A DNA stretch of 64,000 bases, from contig NZ_JASDCS010000001.1 of the NCBI RefSeq assembly GCF_030407815.1, positions 124,001 to 188,000 on the forward strand, in the 5' to 3' direction. This stretch comes from Psychrobacter sp. APC 3281. GTDB lineage: Bacteria; Pseudomonadota; Gammaproteobacteria; Pseudomonadales; Moraxellaceae. A program made the position numbers and the translations under genes. The notes beneath the pieces were generated by a model. That model did no database searches. It worked only from the letters and a program-made list of their open reading frames with translations, and was not told the DNA's origin. This document shows, in pieces, positions 1-8,734 of the stretch (positions within the stretch are counted from its first letter, which is position 1; every line of letters starts with the position of its first letter).

Positions 1-56
1 AACCAATATTAAATATTGCGTTAGTCTACTAACTTGGTAGTTGATACTAAAACTAC

Positions 57-93
57 AAAGAGGTCATATAATGTTTATGTGGCCTCTTTTTTT
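57..93 (+). terminator. Rho-independent terminator of an upstream off-window gene
   Basis: The left arm aaagaggtcata pairs with tatgtggcctcttt (G-U pairs allowed) and is followed directly by a run of T. It would end plus-strand transcription entering from left of the window. It separates that unit from the pncC-like gene, which has its own strong ribosome binding site. Confidence 0.8.
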
Positions 94-152
94 ATAAGAA
101 AAATCATAAGAATACGGAGCTACTCTTATTCTAATCATGAAAGGAGGGTGTT

Positions 153-623
153 ATGTCAGATAGTTGTGTCAAATTATTGGCGGATAAGAACTTAACGATC
201 GTTTTTATTGAAAGTGCAACCGCTGGCTACCTTGCCCATCGTTTCTCTGTCAGTCCTTATTCAGGCGATGTACTGATGGGAGGATTGGTATGTTATGACG
301 TAATGATTAAGAAGAATGTGTTAAACATATCGAGTCAGCTGATTGACAAATATACGCCCGAATCCTTGGAAGTGACCCAAGAGCTCGTCAAACAGTCTCC
401 AGAAAAGTTCGAGGCAGATTTACACGTGGCATGTACTGGGCTATTAAAGCCTGGAGGCTCTGAGACTGAAGAGAAGCCAGTTGGGACGTTTTTTTATTGC
501 ATTGGCTATAAGGATGAGGTATATAGTTTTCGCAGCTTATGTAATGGGCCATCCCAGCAAAAATTACGGAGTATCTATAGTCTGATTTGTAAAGGGATTA
601 TTGATGTGGTGAGTAGGCATTGA
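153..623 (+). CDS. pncC: PncC/CinA C-terminal family amidohydrolase
   Basis: Members of this family deamidate nicotinamide mononucleotide to nicotinate mononucleotide in pyridine nucleotide salvage, in the cytoplasm. The 156-aa length matches a stand-alone CinA C-terminal domain. The motif ESATAGYLAHRFS near residues 20-32 is the family signature (usually ES-TGG), and ACTGLLKPGG near 93-102 corresponds to the GIAGPGG region. Both signatures differ from the most common forms, so activity on NMN is inferred. The ATG is preceded by AGGAGG at 142-147, an excellent Shine-Dalgarno, which fixes the start. It appears monocistronic and converges with the DUF421 gene, whose stop lies only a few bases away. 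Confidence 0.78.
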   Translation: MSDSCVKLLADKNLTIVFIESATAGYLAHRFSVSPYSGDVLMGGLVCYDVMIKKNVLNISSQLIDKYTPESLEVTQELVKQSPEKFEADLHVACTGLLKPGGSETEEKPVGTFFYCIGYKDEVYSFRSLCNGPSQQKLRSIYSLICKGIIDVVSRH

Positions 624-626
624 TGG

Positions 627-1310
627 TTAGTTCACAATCTTATTATTGAGGGCTTTTGCCCAGCCCACAGTATTATGATGACAACGTTCGCAGATTTTGT
701 TTAGATCTGAGATATATTCGACTTGACCGCAATGCATACAAGCATAGGGTTGTCCCTGTTCTATAAATTGGGCTGGCTGAAACTCTTTAGGGAAAATGGG
801 TAAGCCGTATTGAGTCTCATCATCTGGAAACAATAATACGCTAAATTCCCCATCGGTTTCTAATAGTCCCATATGTACTTGCCCTAAATGACGTACGCCT
901 TGTTTACGCATTTCAGTAAAAAAATCATCATGAGACATCCTGCCTTTTTCGATATCTTCCAACACAAGCAATCCGTTTTCGACAATGTAAGTAGGCTTGC
1001 CCTCTAGTAGTAGCTCAAATGCTTTATGTTTGGAGGCAAACCAAGTACATAGTCTATAAAGCAACAGCACGATACTCATGATAAGTGCGGCTTGGATCAG
1101 CGGTAAGTCTTCAGTGAACATAGGGTCACCAGCGATAGAGCCGAGTGATAAGATAATAGTTAGCTCAAAAATAGTTAGTTGCCGAACACCGCGCTTACCT
1201 GTCAACCGCAGTAATAAAATCACTAGACTGAACATGATAACAGTACGTATGACTATTTCTACGGCAAAGGACCACGTCGTATCGTAAATAAAGATACTGA
1301 ACCAGTTCAT
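627..1310 (-). CDS. DUF421 (YetF-like) membrane protein with C-terminal zinc ribbon
   Basis: The first ~90 residues contain three hydrophobic segments (about 15-36, 45-60 and 68-90) with LRLTGKRGVRQLTIFEL between them, the DUF421/YetF family signature. The cytosolic part (about 100-170) is the alpha/beta DUF421 domain. The C-terminus adds two cysteine pairs, CMHC and CERC near residues 190-212, which look like a small zinc-binding knuckle. DUF421 proteins are inner membrane proteins of uncertain role; Bacillus members are linked to spore and stress phenotypes. It converges with pncC and has an AT-rich upstream region. Function is not known from sequence. Confidence 0.85.
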   Translation of the reverse strand: MNWFSIFIYDTTWSFAVEIVIRTVIMFSLVILLLRLTGKRGVRQLTIFELTIILSLGSIAGDPMFTEDLPLIQAALIMSIVLLLYRLCTWFASKHKAFELLLEGKPTYIVENGLLVLEDIEKGRMSHDDFFTEMRKQGVRHLGQVHMGLLETDGEFSVLLFPDDETQYGLPIFPKEFQPAQFIEQGQPYACMHCGQVEYISDLNKICERCHHNTVGWAKALNNKIVN

Positions 1311-1637
1311 CTTATTCTCCTATTATTATTTTTTCACCGCTTATATTTATAGTAGTCATAATTTTACAGCACTGCAGATTAGGTTGGATAAAATCAATTT
1401 CATAAATACTCATAGTTTTGATAGGTTGCAAAAATATAAGCTATTAAATATATATTACTAATAATAAATATAAAGAATAATTATGATGTAGTTATATAAA
1501 TCCTCATTGGTTACTAATATTTTTTTATAATTAAAAATAATATGTAATTATTATAGATAAGAAAGAAAATTAATAGTAATATTTTAATAGAGTATTCAAA
1601 TTAATATCTTATATAATAATATTGGGACTGGTCTATT
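1311..1637. other. AT-rich divergent intergenic region
   Basis: This 327-base stretch is strongly AT-rich with many TATAAT-like words. It lies between the divergent starts of the DUF421 gene and the small membrane protein gene. It presumably holds both promoters, but I could not pick a convincing -35/-10 pair. No ORF, RNA gene or repeat is evident. Confidence 0.5.
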
Positions 1638-2072
1638 ATGTTGATAAGCGCACTCGATTCAAACATAAAAAACTTGTGTGTTTTTTTACTTTTAGGTGTT
1701 TGCATCTTAATGTTGTTAGCGCCATTATTTTCATGGAAATACCAACCTTCTAAGTCACTAACTAAAAGATTATTAATAACACTCTTTCTTATTCCATTTT
1801 TTTTATATTTTTTATTTGATATGTTTCATACAAATGATATTCAAAAAAATAATATTTTGCTCTTAAACTTTGACAAGTCTACGGAGAGTATCTTGCTTAG
1901 CGATAGTGACAATACAGAAATATCGAATGAGTATCCATTTGCTTCTGATCTCATACATGACGAGAATAATAACAAGAGAAAGATAATAGAAGAGAGAGGC
2001 AACAGTAATACCTATAGTGCAATACCTGTTACAGAGAGTGTAGATAAGCCTGATGAAAGAGATGTTTTTTAA
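1638..2072 (+). CDS. Small membrane-anchored hypothetical protein
   Basis: The 144-aa product has two hydrophobic segments (about residues 12-32 and 45-62) separated by a basic loop. A polar, Asp/Glu/Asn/Ser-rich tail follows from about 65 to the end. This suggests an inner-membrane hairpin with a soluble tail. I do not recognise a family. The gene is AT-rich with poor codon bias compared with its neighbours, which fits weak expression or acquired DNA. There is no strong Shine-Dalgarno before the ATG. Confidence 0.5.
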   Translation: MLISALDSNIKNLCVFLLLGVCILMLLAPLFSWKYQPSKSLTKRLLITLFLIPFFLYFLFDMFHTNDIQKNNILLLNFDKSTESILLSDSDNTEISNEYPFASDLIHDENNNKRKIIEERGNSNTYSAIPVTESVDKPDERDVF

Positions 2073-2115
2073 TTTCAGCTTTTAATAGCTTTGAACTATG
2101 ATGGGTTTAATATGA

Positions 2116-2790
2116 CTATGACCAGCTGACTTTTTCAAGGTTTGCTAAAAATGCACCAAAACCTTCTTTTGCTCTTGCTTGTAAACGGCTACTAGTCGAT
2201 ACACGGACGCGATTGCTCCAAGTAATCGTATAGCATTGAGCTTCAAACCTATTTACTAGATCTACATCTTCATGACAAGCTAGTGCCGCAAAACCTCCAA
2301 TAGCTAGGTATGCCTCTTTGCTAAAACTTAAATTTGCCCCATGAACATGACGATGCCCCATCTTGTCTTGATAATGTGTAATATAAGCTTGTTGTGTTTG
2401 TGATGACAAATGGCCCCAGTTATCGATAGACACCACGCCGCAAATCATATCGGTCTTCTGCTGGTCAAGATGTTCCATTTGCTGCACTAACCAATCCATA
2501 GGTACTGTTGAGTCAGCATCAGTACAGGCAAGCCATGTTGCACCATTAGCGATTGCGTAGCGAATGCCCATATCCCTAACTTGTCCCACGCACTGATAAT
2601 AACAGCATAAATAATCGACCCCTGCCGCTTGGACAATTCTCAATGTGTCATCAGTACAGCTATCTAGTACTACCAGTACAGAAGCAGTGAAAGTTGAAGG
2701 TAACTGATCGATTGCAATCTGTACAGACGCCAGGCACTGGGCGATAGCCTCTGCTTCGTTATGTGCAGGAATTATAATACTAATTTTCAT
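2116..2790 (-). CDS. Family 2 glycosyltransferase
   Basis: This is a GT-A fold nucleotide-sugar transferase. MKISIIIPAHNEAEAI at the N-terminus is the canonical GT2 start. CTDADS near residue 91-96 supplies the DxD metal/nucleotide-sugar motif, and CHEDVDLVNR near 176-185 is the ED acceptor-site motif. The frame extends upstream to a TTG, but the ATG at 2790 puts the first beta strand at the protein start and is preferred. It is the last gene of the otsB-otsA operon, 32-45 bases after the methyltransferase. No membrane segment is present, so it is probably a cytosolic or peripheral enzyme. The acceptor is unknown. Confidence 0.85.
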   Translation of the reverse strand: MKISIIIPAHNEAEAIAQCLASVQIAIDQLPSTFTASVLVVLDSCTDDTLRIVQAAGVDYLCCYYQCVGQVRDMGIRYAIANGATWLACTDADSTVPMDWLVQQMEHLDQQKTDMICGVVSIDNWGHLSSQTQQAYITHYQDKMGHRHVHGANLSFSKEAYLAIGGFAALACHEDVDLVNRFEAQCYTITWSNRVRVSTSSRLQARAKEGFGAFLANLEKVSWS

Positions 2791-2834
2791 AATATCTACC
2801 AATCCCGATATAATTTACGATTATTTCTGGTTTT

Positions 2835-3563
2835 CTATATTAGGTTTTCTTGCATAGCAACTGACGTGGAAGAACGTTGCCAAATATCTAGTAAAAAATC
2901 GCTATCTATCATTTGGCTCTGACGATTGAAAGCGTGATGATTTTTTTCGTTTGCAACGCTAAAGGCTTGATGCAAACGTTGATGTACAACCTCACCTGTC
3001 ATTGCAAAACCATCAATAGCATAGCGCCAGTGGCAGCACAGCAGAGTACCATTTAGGGCAAGATTGTGTAGTGCCCAGTTGATGACTGCATCGACATCTT
3101 TGGATGATAAATAGTATAAAATCTCACTAATAACGATTAAATCAAAGGGCGGTTGATTGATAGAATTATCTTCTGATGACAAACTTTTCTGTCCCACTAG
3201 TTCCTTTAAAGAAAATAGTTTCTCGGGAACAATGCCCTGTATGACTTTAGCATGAGGTAGCGCTGCTAAACGCTCTTTAGCAAGTTCTACTGCCCGATAG
3301 TTGCCATCAATACTGATTAAAGCCTGAGAGCGATGCGCCAATAACTCGCTTAATACGCCATTACCGCAGCCTAATTCAATCGCACATTTATAATGTGGTT
3401 GGGGTAGTAGAGCCAAGCAAGTATTACGTTTTCGTTCTTCGTACCAACGAGTTTGATATTGCCATGGGTCGGTATTGTCATTATATAATTCGTCAAAATA
3501 TGAATCCGAATAGGCGCTATACTGACTTGAATTAGCCAAGCTGTCTTTAGAGGTATGGTTCAT
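2835..3563 (-). CDS. Class I SAM-dependent methyltransferase (NodS-like)
   Basis: The SAM-binding motif I, AIELGCGNGVLSELLA, is at residues 61-76, preceded by DPWQYQTRWYEERKR near 32-46, typical of the NodS-like methyltransferases often found beside PIG-L deacetylases. Motif II/III follows as LIVISEILYYLS. NodS N-methylates deacetylated chitooligosaccharides. By analogy this protein could methylate the amine exposed by the neighbouring deacetylase; that is inference. The start codon overlaps the 3' end of the PIG-L gene by 17 bases, indicating translational coupling. In other bacteria these two activities are fused in one chain; here they are separate genes. Confidence 0.83.
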   Translation of the reverse strand: MNHTSKDSLANSSQYSAYSDSYFDELYNDNTDPWQYQTRWYEERKRNTCLALLPQPHYKCAIELGCGNGVLSELLAHRSQALISIDGNYRAVELAKERLAALPHAKVIQGIVPEKLFSLKELVGQKSLSSEDNSINQPPFDLIVISEILYYLSSKDVDAVINWALHNLALNGTLLCCHWRYAIDGFAMTGEVVHQRLHQAFSVANEKNHHAFNRQSQMIDSDFLLDIWQRSSTSVAMQENLI

Positions 3564-4407
3564 ATATATAAACTTCCCAAGGTTGGCTGATTCGAGTAAT
3601 CGTTTGCTTAGTTAGGATAGGCGAGTTGCCTGTACTTACATCTTCAGTGGTTTGGCTTTTAAAGCAATGGATAGCTTTGATTTTTTTCTCTAATTGCTCA
3701 GGCGTTAAATCCATTCTCACGGCATATTGCCAAGGGATACGACTGTCATCAGGCGTTGCCCAATGCCATGCCCATATCAGTACTTGATAGCAGGGCAGGC
3801 GATTTTGTTTGGCAAATGAGGTGACCACGCGCCCTGTGGCTTCGTGGTCAGGATGCCCGTCTCGTGCGAAGGTGGTGACTAAAATATCGTTAGGCTGGAG
3901 GATAGTCACTAATTTCTGACAAAAGAGAGCTTGTTGCGCGAATACATCCCCATCTGTTAAATCTAAAGCAAGTGTCGTAACCTGATGGCTCACATCCAAC
4001 GTTTTTAGAGCTTCAACACTTTCTTTTGGACGGAGGGTGTTAAGCTGTTCTGGAGAATAAATCTTCGAGTCGGGATGACTTTGGGTACCATTAGTTACGT
4101 GGATGAGAACTATGGGATTGCCGTTATCTGCTAGTTGCTGCAATAATCCACCACAGCCTAATATCTCATCATCAGGATGCGGTGCAAAGATACAGACGCG
4201 TTGATGGGAGTTGAAGCTTGTCTGAATATTTAATTGAGGCAGTTTTTGTAATCCTGCCCAGTTTTGCCATGTGTCTGAGCTAGTACCAGCACCTTCAATA
4301 ATACGGTCTCCTACGATTGGATGGGGATATCGAAGCAGGGTAGTAGACTTAGCGTTATTATCTTTGAAGATAAGCTGTATGTTCCTATTTAATTCTATAG
4401 TTGCCAT
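3547..4407 (-). CDS. PIG-L (LmbE) family deacetylase
   Basis: Zinc-dependent N-deacetylase of amino-sugar conjugates. The metal-binding signature APHPDDEILGCGG is at residues 75-87 and the second part, DGHPDHEATGR, near 193-203. The likely role is removal of an acetyl group from a GlcNAc-type substrate made or used by this operon. The ATG is embedded in the 3' end of the acyl-CoA dehydrogenase-like gene (13-base overlap), and the 3' end overlaps the methyltransferase start, so the three genes are translationally coupled. About 60 residues precede the usual fold start and are not assigned. Confidence 0.87.
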   Translation of the reverse strand: MATIELNRNIQLIFKDNNAKSTTLLRYPHPIVGDRIIEGAGTSSDTWQNWAGLQKLPQLNIQTSFNSHQRVCIFAPHPDDEILGCGGLLQQLADNGNPIVLIHVTNGTQSHPDSKIYSPEQLNTLRPKESVEALKTLDVSHQVTTLALDLTDGDVFAQQALFCQKLVTILQPNDILVTTFARDGHPDHEATGRVVTSFAKQNRLPCYQVLIWAWHWATPDDSRIPWQYAVRMDLTPEQLEKKIKAIHCFKSQTTEDVSTGNSPILTKQTITRISQPWEVYIYEPYL

Positions 4408-5480
4408 ACGTTTGCCTGTCCATGAGTCGAATTACTGTGTAAAAGGTTGGTCAACTCACCAATTTTTTGTAAGTCGAAAGCACCATGACTTTGGCGAATA
4501 AACACGGGAAGATCTGCTGATAGTCTTGCAAAATGAGCATTACGGCAAAATGGTGCGGCTCCCAATGCTTGACCCACTATCTCTACTGTGTGGCGCGCGA
4601 CTTTTTCAATTTGGGCTCTCAATTGACGTATAGCAAGCTCATGGCAAAATGACGGCTCTGTGTCTATCAGATCGGCGGCGTAATAGAGATATTGTTGAGT
4701 AATTGCCAATGCAGTACCAATTTCACCTAAATACATGGCCTTGTAGTCATTCGGTTTTTGCTGATAAGCAGTGGTCAAATAGCTTGCTAGGTAAGCTGAT
4801 GCGCCATACCAACACGCAGCAACCCCTGCAGCCCCGTGCCAAAACCCCGCACGATCTAGATAGGCATTCTCTTTTCCAACCAAACTCGCTGATACGCCAC
4901 AAAACTTCACAGTAGCTGTATCTGTGGCTTGCATTCCTACTGCCTGCCATTCACTATTGTTAATTTCAATACCTGCCTGATGCATGTCTATAATCATTAG
5001 TTGTGATTGATTATTGCTATTGCGATAAGTAACAAGGGCGTAATCTACCATGCCAGCTCCTGAACACCATGCTTTGTGACCAATGGCCTTTCCTTGCTCA
5101 TAACGTAGGGGGTCGGGATGGCCTTCTGCTGCCCAAACGGCCCATAAACCTTTGGCTACCTTACCATACCCAATTTCATTCAAAATACTTAAAGCGTCTA
5201 AATGCGACTCAAACCATTTAGCAATCGTTAAATCAATACTTGCAACATACGCCAAAACTTGCCAACGTATTAAAGTGTTTGAAAGTCTACTATGCTCAGT
5301 CATACCGCTTGCTGGATGAGGGATATCTTCGCTATAAGACACTAATATATTTAAAATTTTACGGCGTAATGCAGCGGTCAGATTAAGCGTACTCATTGCT
5401 TGATTGTCAGTAACTATTATTTTATTGACAGCGACTTTAATATCTTTTAATAAATCGTTTTTTATATTTGTCGATCGCAT
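4395..5480 (-). CDS. Acyl-CoA dehydrogenase-like flavoprotein
   Basis: The 361-aa chain has the acyl-CoA dehydrogenase architecture. An N-terminal helical part contains LAYVASIDLTIAKWFESHLDAL. A beta domain follows with GHKAWCSGAGMVDYALVTYR near 135-155, and the C-terminal four-helix part carries the segment around QLRAQIEKVARHTVEIVGQALGAA (residues near 285-308). It is shorter than typical 380-400 aa members and lacks an obvious catalytic Glu in the usual context, so the reaction may differ from fatty-acid beta-oxidation. Homologues are known beside PIG-L, NodS-type and GT2 genes in stress-associated loci. It follows otsA by 19 bases and overlaps the PIG-L gene. Confidence 0.75.
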   Translation of the reverse strand: MRSTNIKNDLLKDIKVAVNKIIVTDNQAMSTLNLTAALRRKILNILVSYSEDIPHPASGMTEHSRLSNTLIRWQVLAYVASIDLTIAKWFESHLDALSILNEIGYGKVAKGLWAVWAAEGHPDPLRYEQGKAIGHKAWCSGAGMVDYALVTYRNSNNQSQLMIIDMHQAGIEINNSEWQAVGMQATDTATVKFCGVSASLVGKENAYLDRAGFWHGAAGVAACWYGASAYLASYLTTAYQQKPNDYKAMYLGEIGTALAITQQYLYYAADLIDTEPSFCHELAIRQLRAQIEKVARHTVEIVGQALGAAPFCRNAHFARLSADLPVFIRQSHGAFDLQKIGELTNLLHSNSTHGQANVWQL

Positions 5481-5499
5481 CAGAGTCTCCTAGTTATAC

Positions 5500-7062
5500 T
5501 TATGAGTCAGACATTTGAACATTGGCGGGCTCCATGCTACTTATTTGACTGCTGCTTTCATTGTATAAATCATCCAAAAAACTCTGCTGCCAAATATGCA
5601 AATTGTCTTTCTGTAGTCCTTGCAATAATGACCGATAACGAGACTGACGCTCTTCCAACGGCATCGTTAAGGCCGTTTTTAAGCCCTCTATCATGCTTTG
5701 CGGCTGATGGGGATCTATGATGACGGCAGCCTGCATTTGTTCAGCGGCTCCAGCATAACGGGACAGTAATAAAACACCAGGATTATCAGGATTTTGGGCA
5801 GCGATATACTCTTTGGCCACCAGGTTCATACCGTCTTTAAGCGAGTTCACCCAACCGACGTTACTTTGCCAAAACATCGTCATCAATTTCTCATGGCTCA
5901 ATGCGGTTTCGCTATAGTTAATGGCTTGCCAATTGCTATTCTCAGACAGATATTGCTGATTGATGTCATAAACCTCCTTTTTGACCTCATCGTAGAGACT
6001 TTGATACGTCGGCAAATCTAAACGACTAGGGCAGGCAACTTGTAATAGCTGCAGGTGGCTTTGATACGATGGGTTTTGCGCCAAAAAATCACGATATGCT
6101 GCAAAGCGTCTTAACAGTCCTTTTGAATAATCAATCCTATCGACTGCGATAACCTGTTGAAATGTATGCTCTCTATTTTGATTAGAGTTTGTAGAACCCA
6201 ACGAGGACTCTAAAGGTAAGTGGCTAACTTGCTCCTGAATTTGTGTCACATTAACGCCTATTGGATAAGCATCAACCATTAAAGTATGCTGAGGTTTTAG
6301 CGCTAAATCGAGCGTCATTTTAGCTCTAGCATAAGTATAAGGCTGAGCAAAGTTTCGCTTCATGTCTAACACATTTATCGGTGCGCTTGCTACAAGCTGG
6401 TCGTGTATAAAATGGTCTTTTAAGTAATACTGCAAGACATTCAAGCAATGAGTCCTGTCTTGCTGAGTCTGCGTACCCAACAAATCATAATGGGCCAAAT
6501 GATGAATAACCTCAGAACTTTGTGAAAGCGATTGCCAAAAACGTAATGAGGCAAATGGAATATGTAAGAAAAATCCGATACGATTGGTGATACCTAGCTG
6601 TCTACAATGATATGCCACGCTTAAAAAGTGATAATCATGAACCCAAATCACATCGTCAGGCTTAATGATTTTCTTTAATTGTTTGGCAAAAAGCTGGTTT
6701 ACGTCTTGATAGCCTGCGTAATCTTGGGATTTTTGACTGATTAAGTCGATTCGTTCGTGCAATAGTGGCCATAAGACATTGTTAGCGAAACCACAGTAAA
6801 ATTGATTATATTGCTCAGTGGTAAGAGCTGTGGTCATATAAGTAATACAAGTGCCTTCACCTGTCAAACTGGCTGGCTGGCTAGTAAATGAGCCAGTAGA
6901 ACCGTTAGCATTATCACCGCTCTTTACGACTTTACCGTTCCAACCCATCCAAACCACTGAGTTCCCTATCAATACGTTTTGTAGAGCTATTGCCAGTCCG
7001 CCAGCCATCGGTTTGTTGTCGAGCACCTTAACCCGATTTGATAAGACAATTAAACGACTCAT
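5500..7062 (-). CDS. otsA: Trehalose-6-phosphate synthase
   Basis: GT20 enzyme that makes trehalose-6-phosphate from UDP-glucose and glucose-6-phosphate, for osmotic, cold and desiccation protection. Family motifs are intact: LSNRVKV at the N-terminus with the catalytic Arg, GGLAIAL at 21-27, VWVHDYHFL near 139-147, AVDRIDYSKGLLRR near 308-321 and DGMNLVAKEY near 417-426. The 520-aa length is slightly above the E. coli protein (474), with a divergent C-terminal tail of about 30 residues. The ATG has a GAGGT Shine-Dalgarno upstream. It starts 21 bases after otsB and heads the four unassigned pathway genes. Confidence 0.96.
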   Translation of the reverse strand: MSRLIVLSNRVKVLDNKPMAGGLAIALQNVLIGNSVVWMGWNGKVVKSGDNANGSTGSFTSQPASLTGEGTCITYMTTALTTEQYNQFYCGFANNVLWPLLHERIDLISQKSQDYAGYQDVNQLFAKQLKKIIKPDDVIWVHDYHFLSVAYHCRQLGITNRIGFFLHIPFASLRFWQSLSQSSEVIHHLAHYDLLGTQTQQDRTHCLNVLQYYLKDHFIHDQLVASAPINVLDMKRNFAQPYTYARAKMTLDLALKPQHTLMVDAYPIGVNVTQIQEQVSHLPLESSLGSTNSNQNREHTFQQVIAVDRIDYSKGLLRRFAAYRDFLAQNPSYQSHLQLLQVACPSRLDLPTYQSLYDEVKKEVYDINQQYLSENSNWQAINYSETALSHEKLMTMFWQSNVGWVNSLKDGMNLVAKEYIAAQNPDNPGVLLLSRYAGAAEQMQAAVIIDPHQPQSMIEGLKTALTMPLEERQSRYRSLLQGLQKDNLHIWQQSFLDDLYNESSSQISSMEPANVQMSDS

Positions 7063-7083
7063 AAAATTGACCTCAACTTTTCC

Positions 7084-7971
7084 TTAATAGTGAGAATTGA
7101 CTTTTATTACTCCAGATAGTGACCTATCACGTGTTTGGCAAAAACTTAGAAGGTTACGGAGTAAGTTTGTTACTTCCTTAATATCGTTGACATAATAATG
7201 AGCACAGGTCGACTCCCTTCCTACTTTAATGCCTAGCCCTTTTGGTGGTTGTTCTAAGCCTTCTACTATCTTTTTTGAATCTTGTATGGCTCTGAAACCG
7301 GCTTCATCAGTAATATCATCACCAATAAAAATTGCACAAGTATCATTGCTAGCTTTGTTCATTATTTTGCCTAGTAGGTATAGAATGGCAGTCCCTTTAT
7401 TTACACCTTTTGGTACCGCTTCCCAAACATATTTTCCAGGTTTTAACACCCAATCAGGATAGGGTTTTAATACTTCCTTCATCAGGCGATAAGCCTCATC
7501 AGCCAAAACGGGATTCTTTCTGAAGTGTAAAGCGACGGAATAAGGTTTACTTTCTACGAAGAAGTCGTCATAGAGGGCACAAGAGCGGAGGATATCTTGC
7601 TTTATTTTATCTAGTTCTAAGGTATCAATAAAAAGCGTATTTACCTCATTCAGATCTTCGTCTTCGAATTTACTAAAACTACTATTTAATGCTATTTCTA
7701 GACCGTGAGTTGCTGCAATCGGTAACTCTATAGGTGCCAGTAAACTTCTAGCTTCAACAAGACTGCGACCCGTTACAATAGCGACTACAATGCCATGTTT
7801 TTGTAGTTCCCGTAATATACTTAAAGTTGAATATGGTACGATGCTATCTTTAGGGTTTAGTGTAAAATCTGAAAGCGTACCGTCTATATCTAAAAATAAA
7901 TAGCAATTTTTCTGATGTTTTAGATAATCTACTAGTAAATTCGGTTGCATATATATAGGGTGACTTTCCAT
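7084..7971 (-). CDS. otsB: Trehalose-6-phosphate phosphatase
   Basis: HAD-superfamily phosphatase that dephosphorylates trehalose-6-phosphate to trehalose. The catalytic motif FLDIDGTLSDF (nucleophile Asp28, acid/base Asp30) lies in residues 26-36. VTGRS at 66-70 is motif II, and FIGDDITDEAGF at 215-226 is the Mg-binding motif IV. The 295-aa length is usual for bacterial OtsB. It is the first gene of the six-gene minus-strand operon, so the promoter should lie in the AT-rich gap upstream. Confidence 0.96.
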   Translation of the reverse strand: MESHPIYMQPNLLVDYLKHQKNCYLFLDIDGTLSDFTLNPKDSIVPYSTLSILRELQKHGIVVAIVTGRSLVEARSLLAPIELPIAATHGLEIALNSSFSKFEDEDLNEVNTLFIDTLELDKIKQDILRSCALYDDFFVESKPYSVALHFRKNPVLADEAYRLMKEVLKPYPDWVLKPGKYVWEAVPKGVNKGTAILYLLGKIMNKASNDTCAIFIGDDITDEAGFRAIQDSKKIVEGLEQPPKGLGIKVGRESTCAHYYVNDIKEVTNLLRNLLSFCQTRDRSLSGVIKVNSHY

Positions 7972-8371
7972 ACTAAAAATAGTTCCTGAAGTAATACTTC
8001 CTTATATGTTTTTTAGCTTATAGATTCCAAACGCTTATAGATAAAAATTGATAATCAGTAAGTTTTTTAATAATATAGTCATAAAAAAAGCCAAACATTG
8101 TCAGCTTTTATAGTAAAATTACTAGACTTTTGTAATTAATTAAATTTATTACACAGTTTTATTTTTAAGTTAAGGCCTATTTAAAATACTGTAATAAATT
8201 TTATTTTAATAGCCTGATATAACTATATTACTTAAAAAAGCTATTAAAATTTAACAAAAACATCTTAGTCGGCATATGTATTAATATTGGAATTCATTTA
8301 AAGTAATAGTTAAGTAAAAATATTCAATACCATAATTAATGGTTTATCTTAACTTTATTAAGGATATTAAA
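7972..8371. other. AT-rich divergent promoter region of otsB and the lipoprotein gene
   Basis: This 400-base region is very AT-rich, with runs of A and T and several TATAAT-like words. It separates the divergent starts of otsB and the lipoprotein. No ORF with coding character, tRNA or clear inverted repeat was found. Both transcription units must start here, but the exact promoters cannot be called by eye. Confidence 0.5.
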
Positions 8372-8734
8372 ATGAAGACAACAATCTCTAGCCATTCACT
8401 TCAAAGTAAACTATGGATGGCATTACTGGTCAGCGTTGTAGGACTTAGTGCTTGTAGTAATGAAGTGGAAGAGACGCCAGATAGTACGATGGACACGACT
8501 GAAGCTACTGCTGCTGAAGTAGGGACGGACTCTACTATGGGTGAAACAACCACGGATATGGACATGGCCGATACAAACAGTCCTATGGATCCAGCTGGTA
8601 CAGCCACTACCGACACAATGATGGATAGTACCACTACCGATGAAATGATGGATGGCTCAGTCACTAGTGATACAACAATGGTAGACGAAGACAATACGAG
8701 TTTCAATCAAGACCCAGTAGAAAGTGCTCAATAA
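8372..8734 (+). CDS. Met/Asp/Thr-rich low-complexity lipoprotein
   Basis: The preferred start is the ATG at 8372, preceded by AAGGA at 8360-8364; it gives a signal peptide ending in the lipobox LSAC. The upstream in-frame ATG at 8339 would put ten extra residues before the signal. After Cys27 the mature chain of about 95 residues is almost only Asp, Met, Thr, Glu, Ser and Ala. It has degenerate repeats such as TTDTMMDSTTTDEMMDG. It is probably lipidated and intrinsically disordered in the periplasm or outer membrane. Metal (copper or calcium) binding by the Met/Asp-rich tail is speculative. A very strong terminator follows. Confidence 0.7.
   Translation: MKTTISSHSLQSKLWMALLVSVVGLSACSNEVEETPDSTMDTTEATAAEVGTDSTMGETTTDMDMADTNSPMDPAGTATTDTMMDSTTTDEMMDGSVTSDTTMVDEDNTSFNQDPVESAQ

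Noticed and set aside
8401..8706. Open frame antisense to the lipoprotein gene
   Set aside because: It is a shadow of the low-complexity Asp/Thr codons; the sense frame has a signal peptide, lipobox and ribosome binding site.
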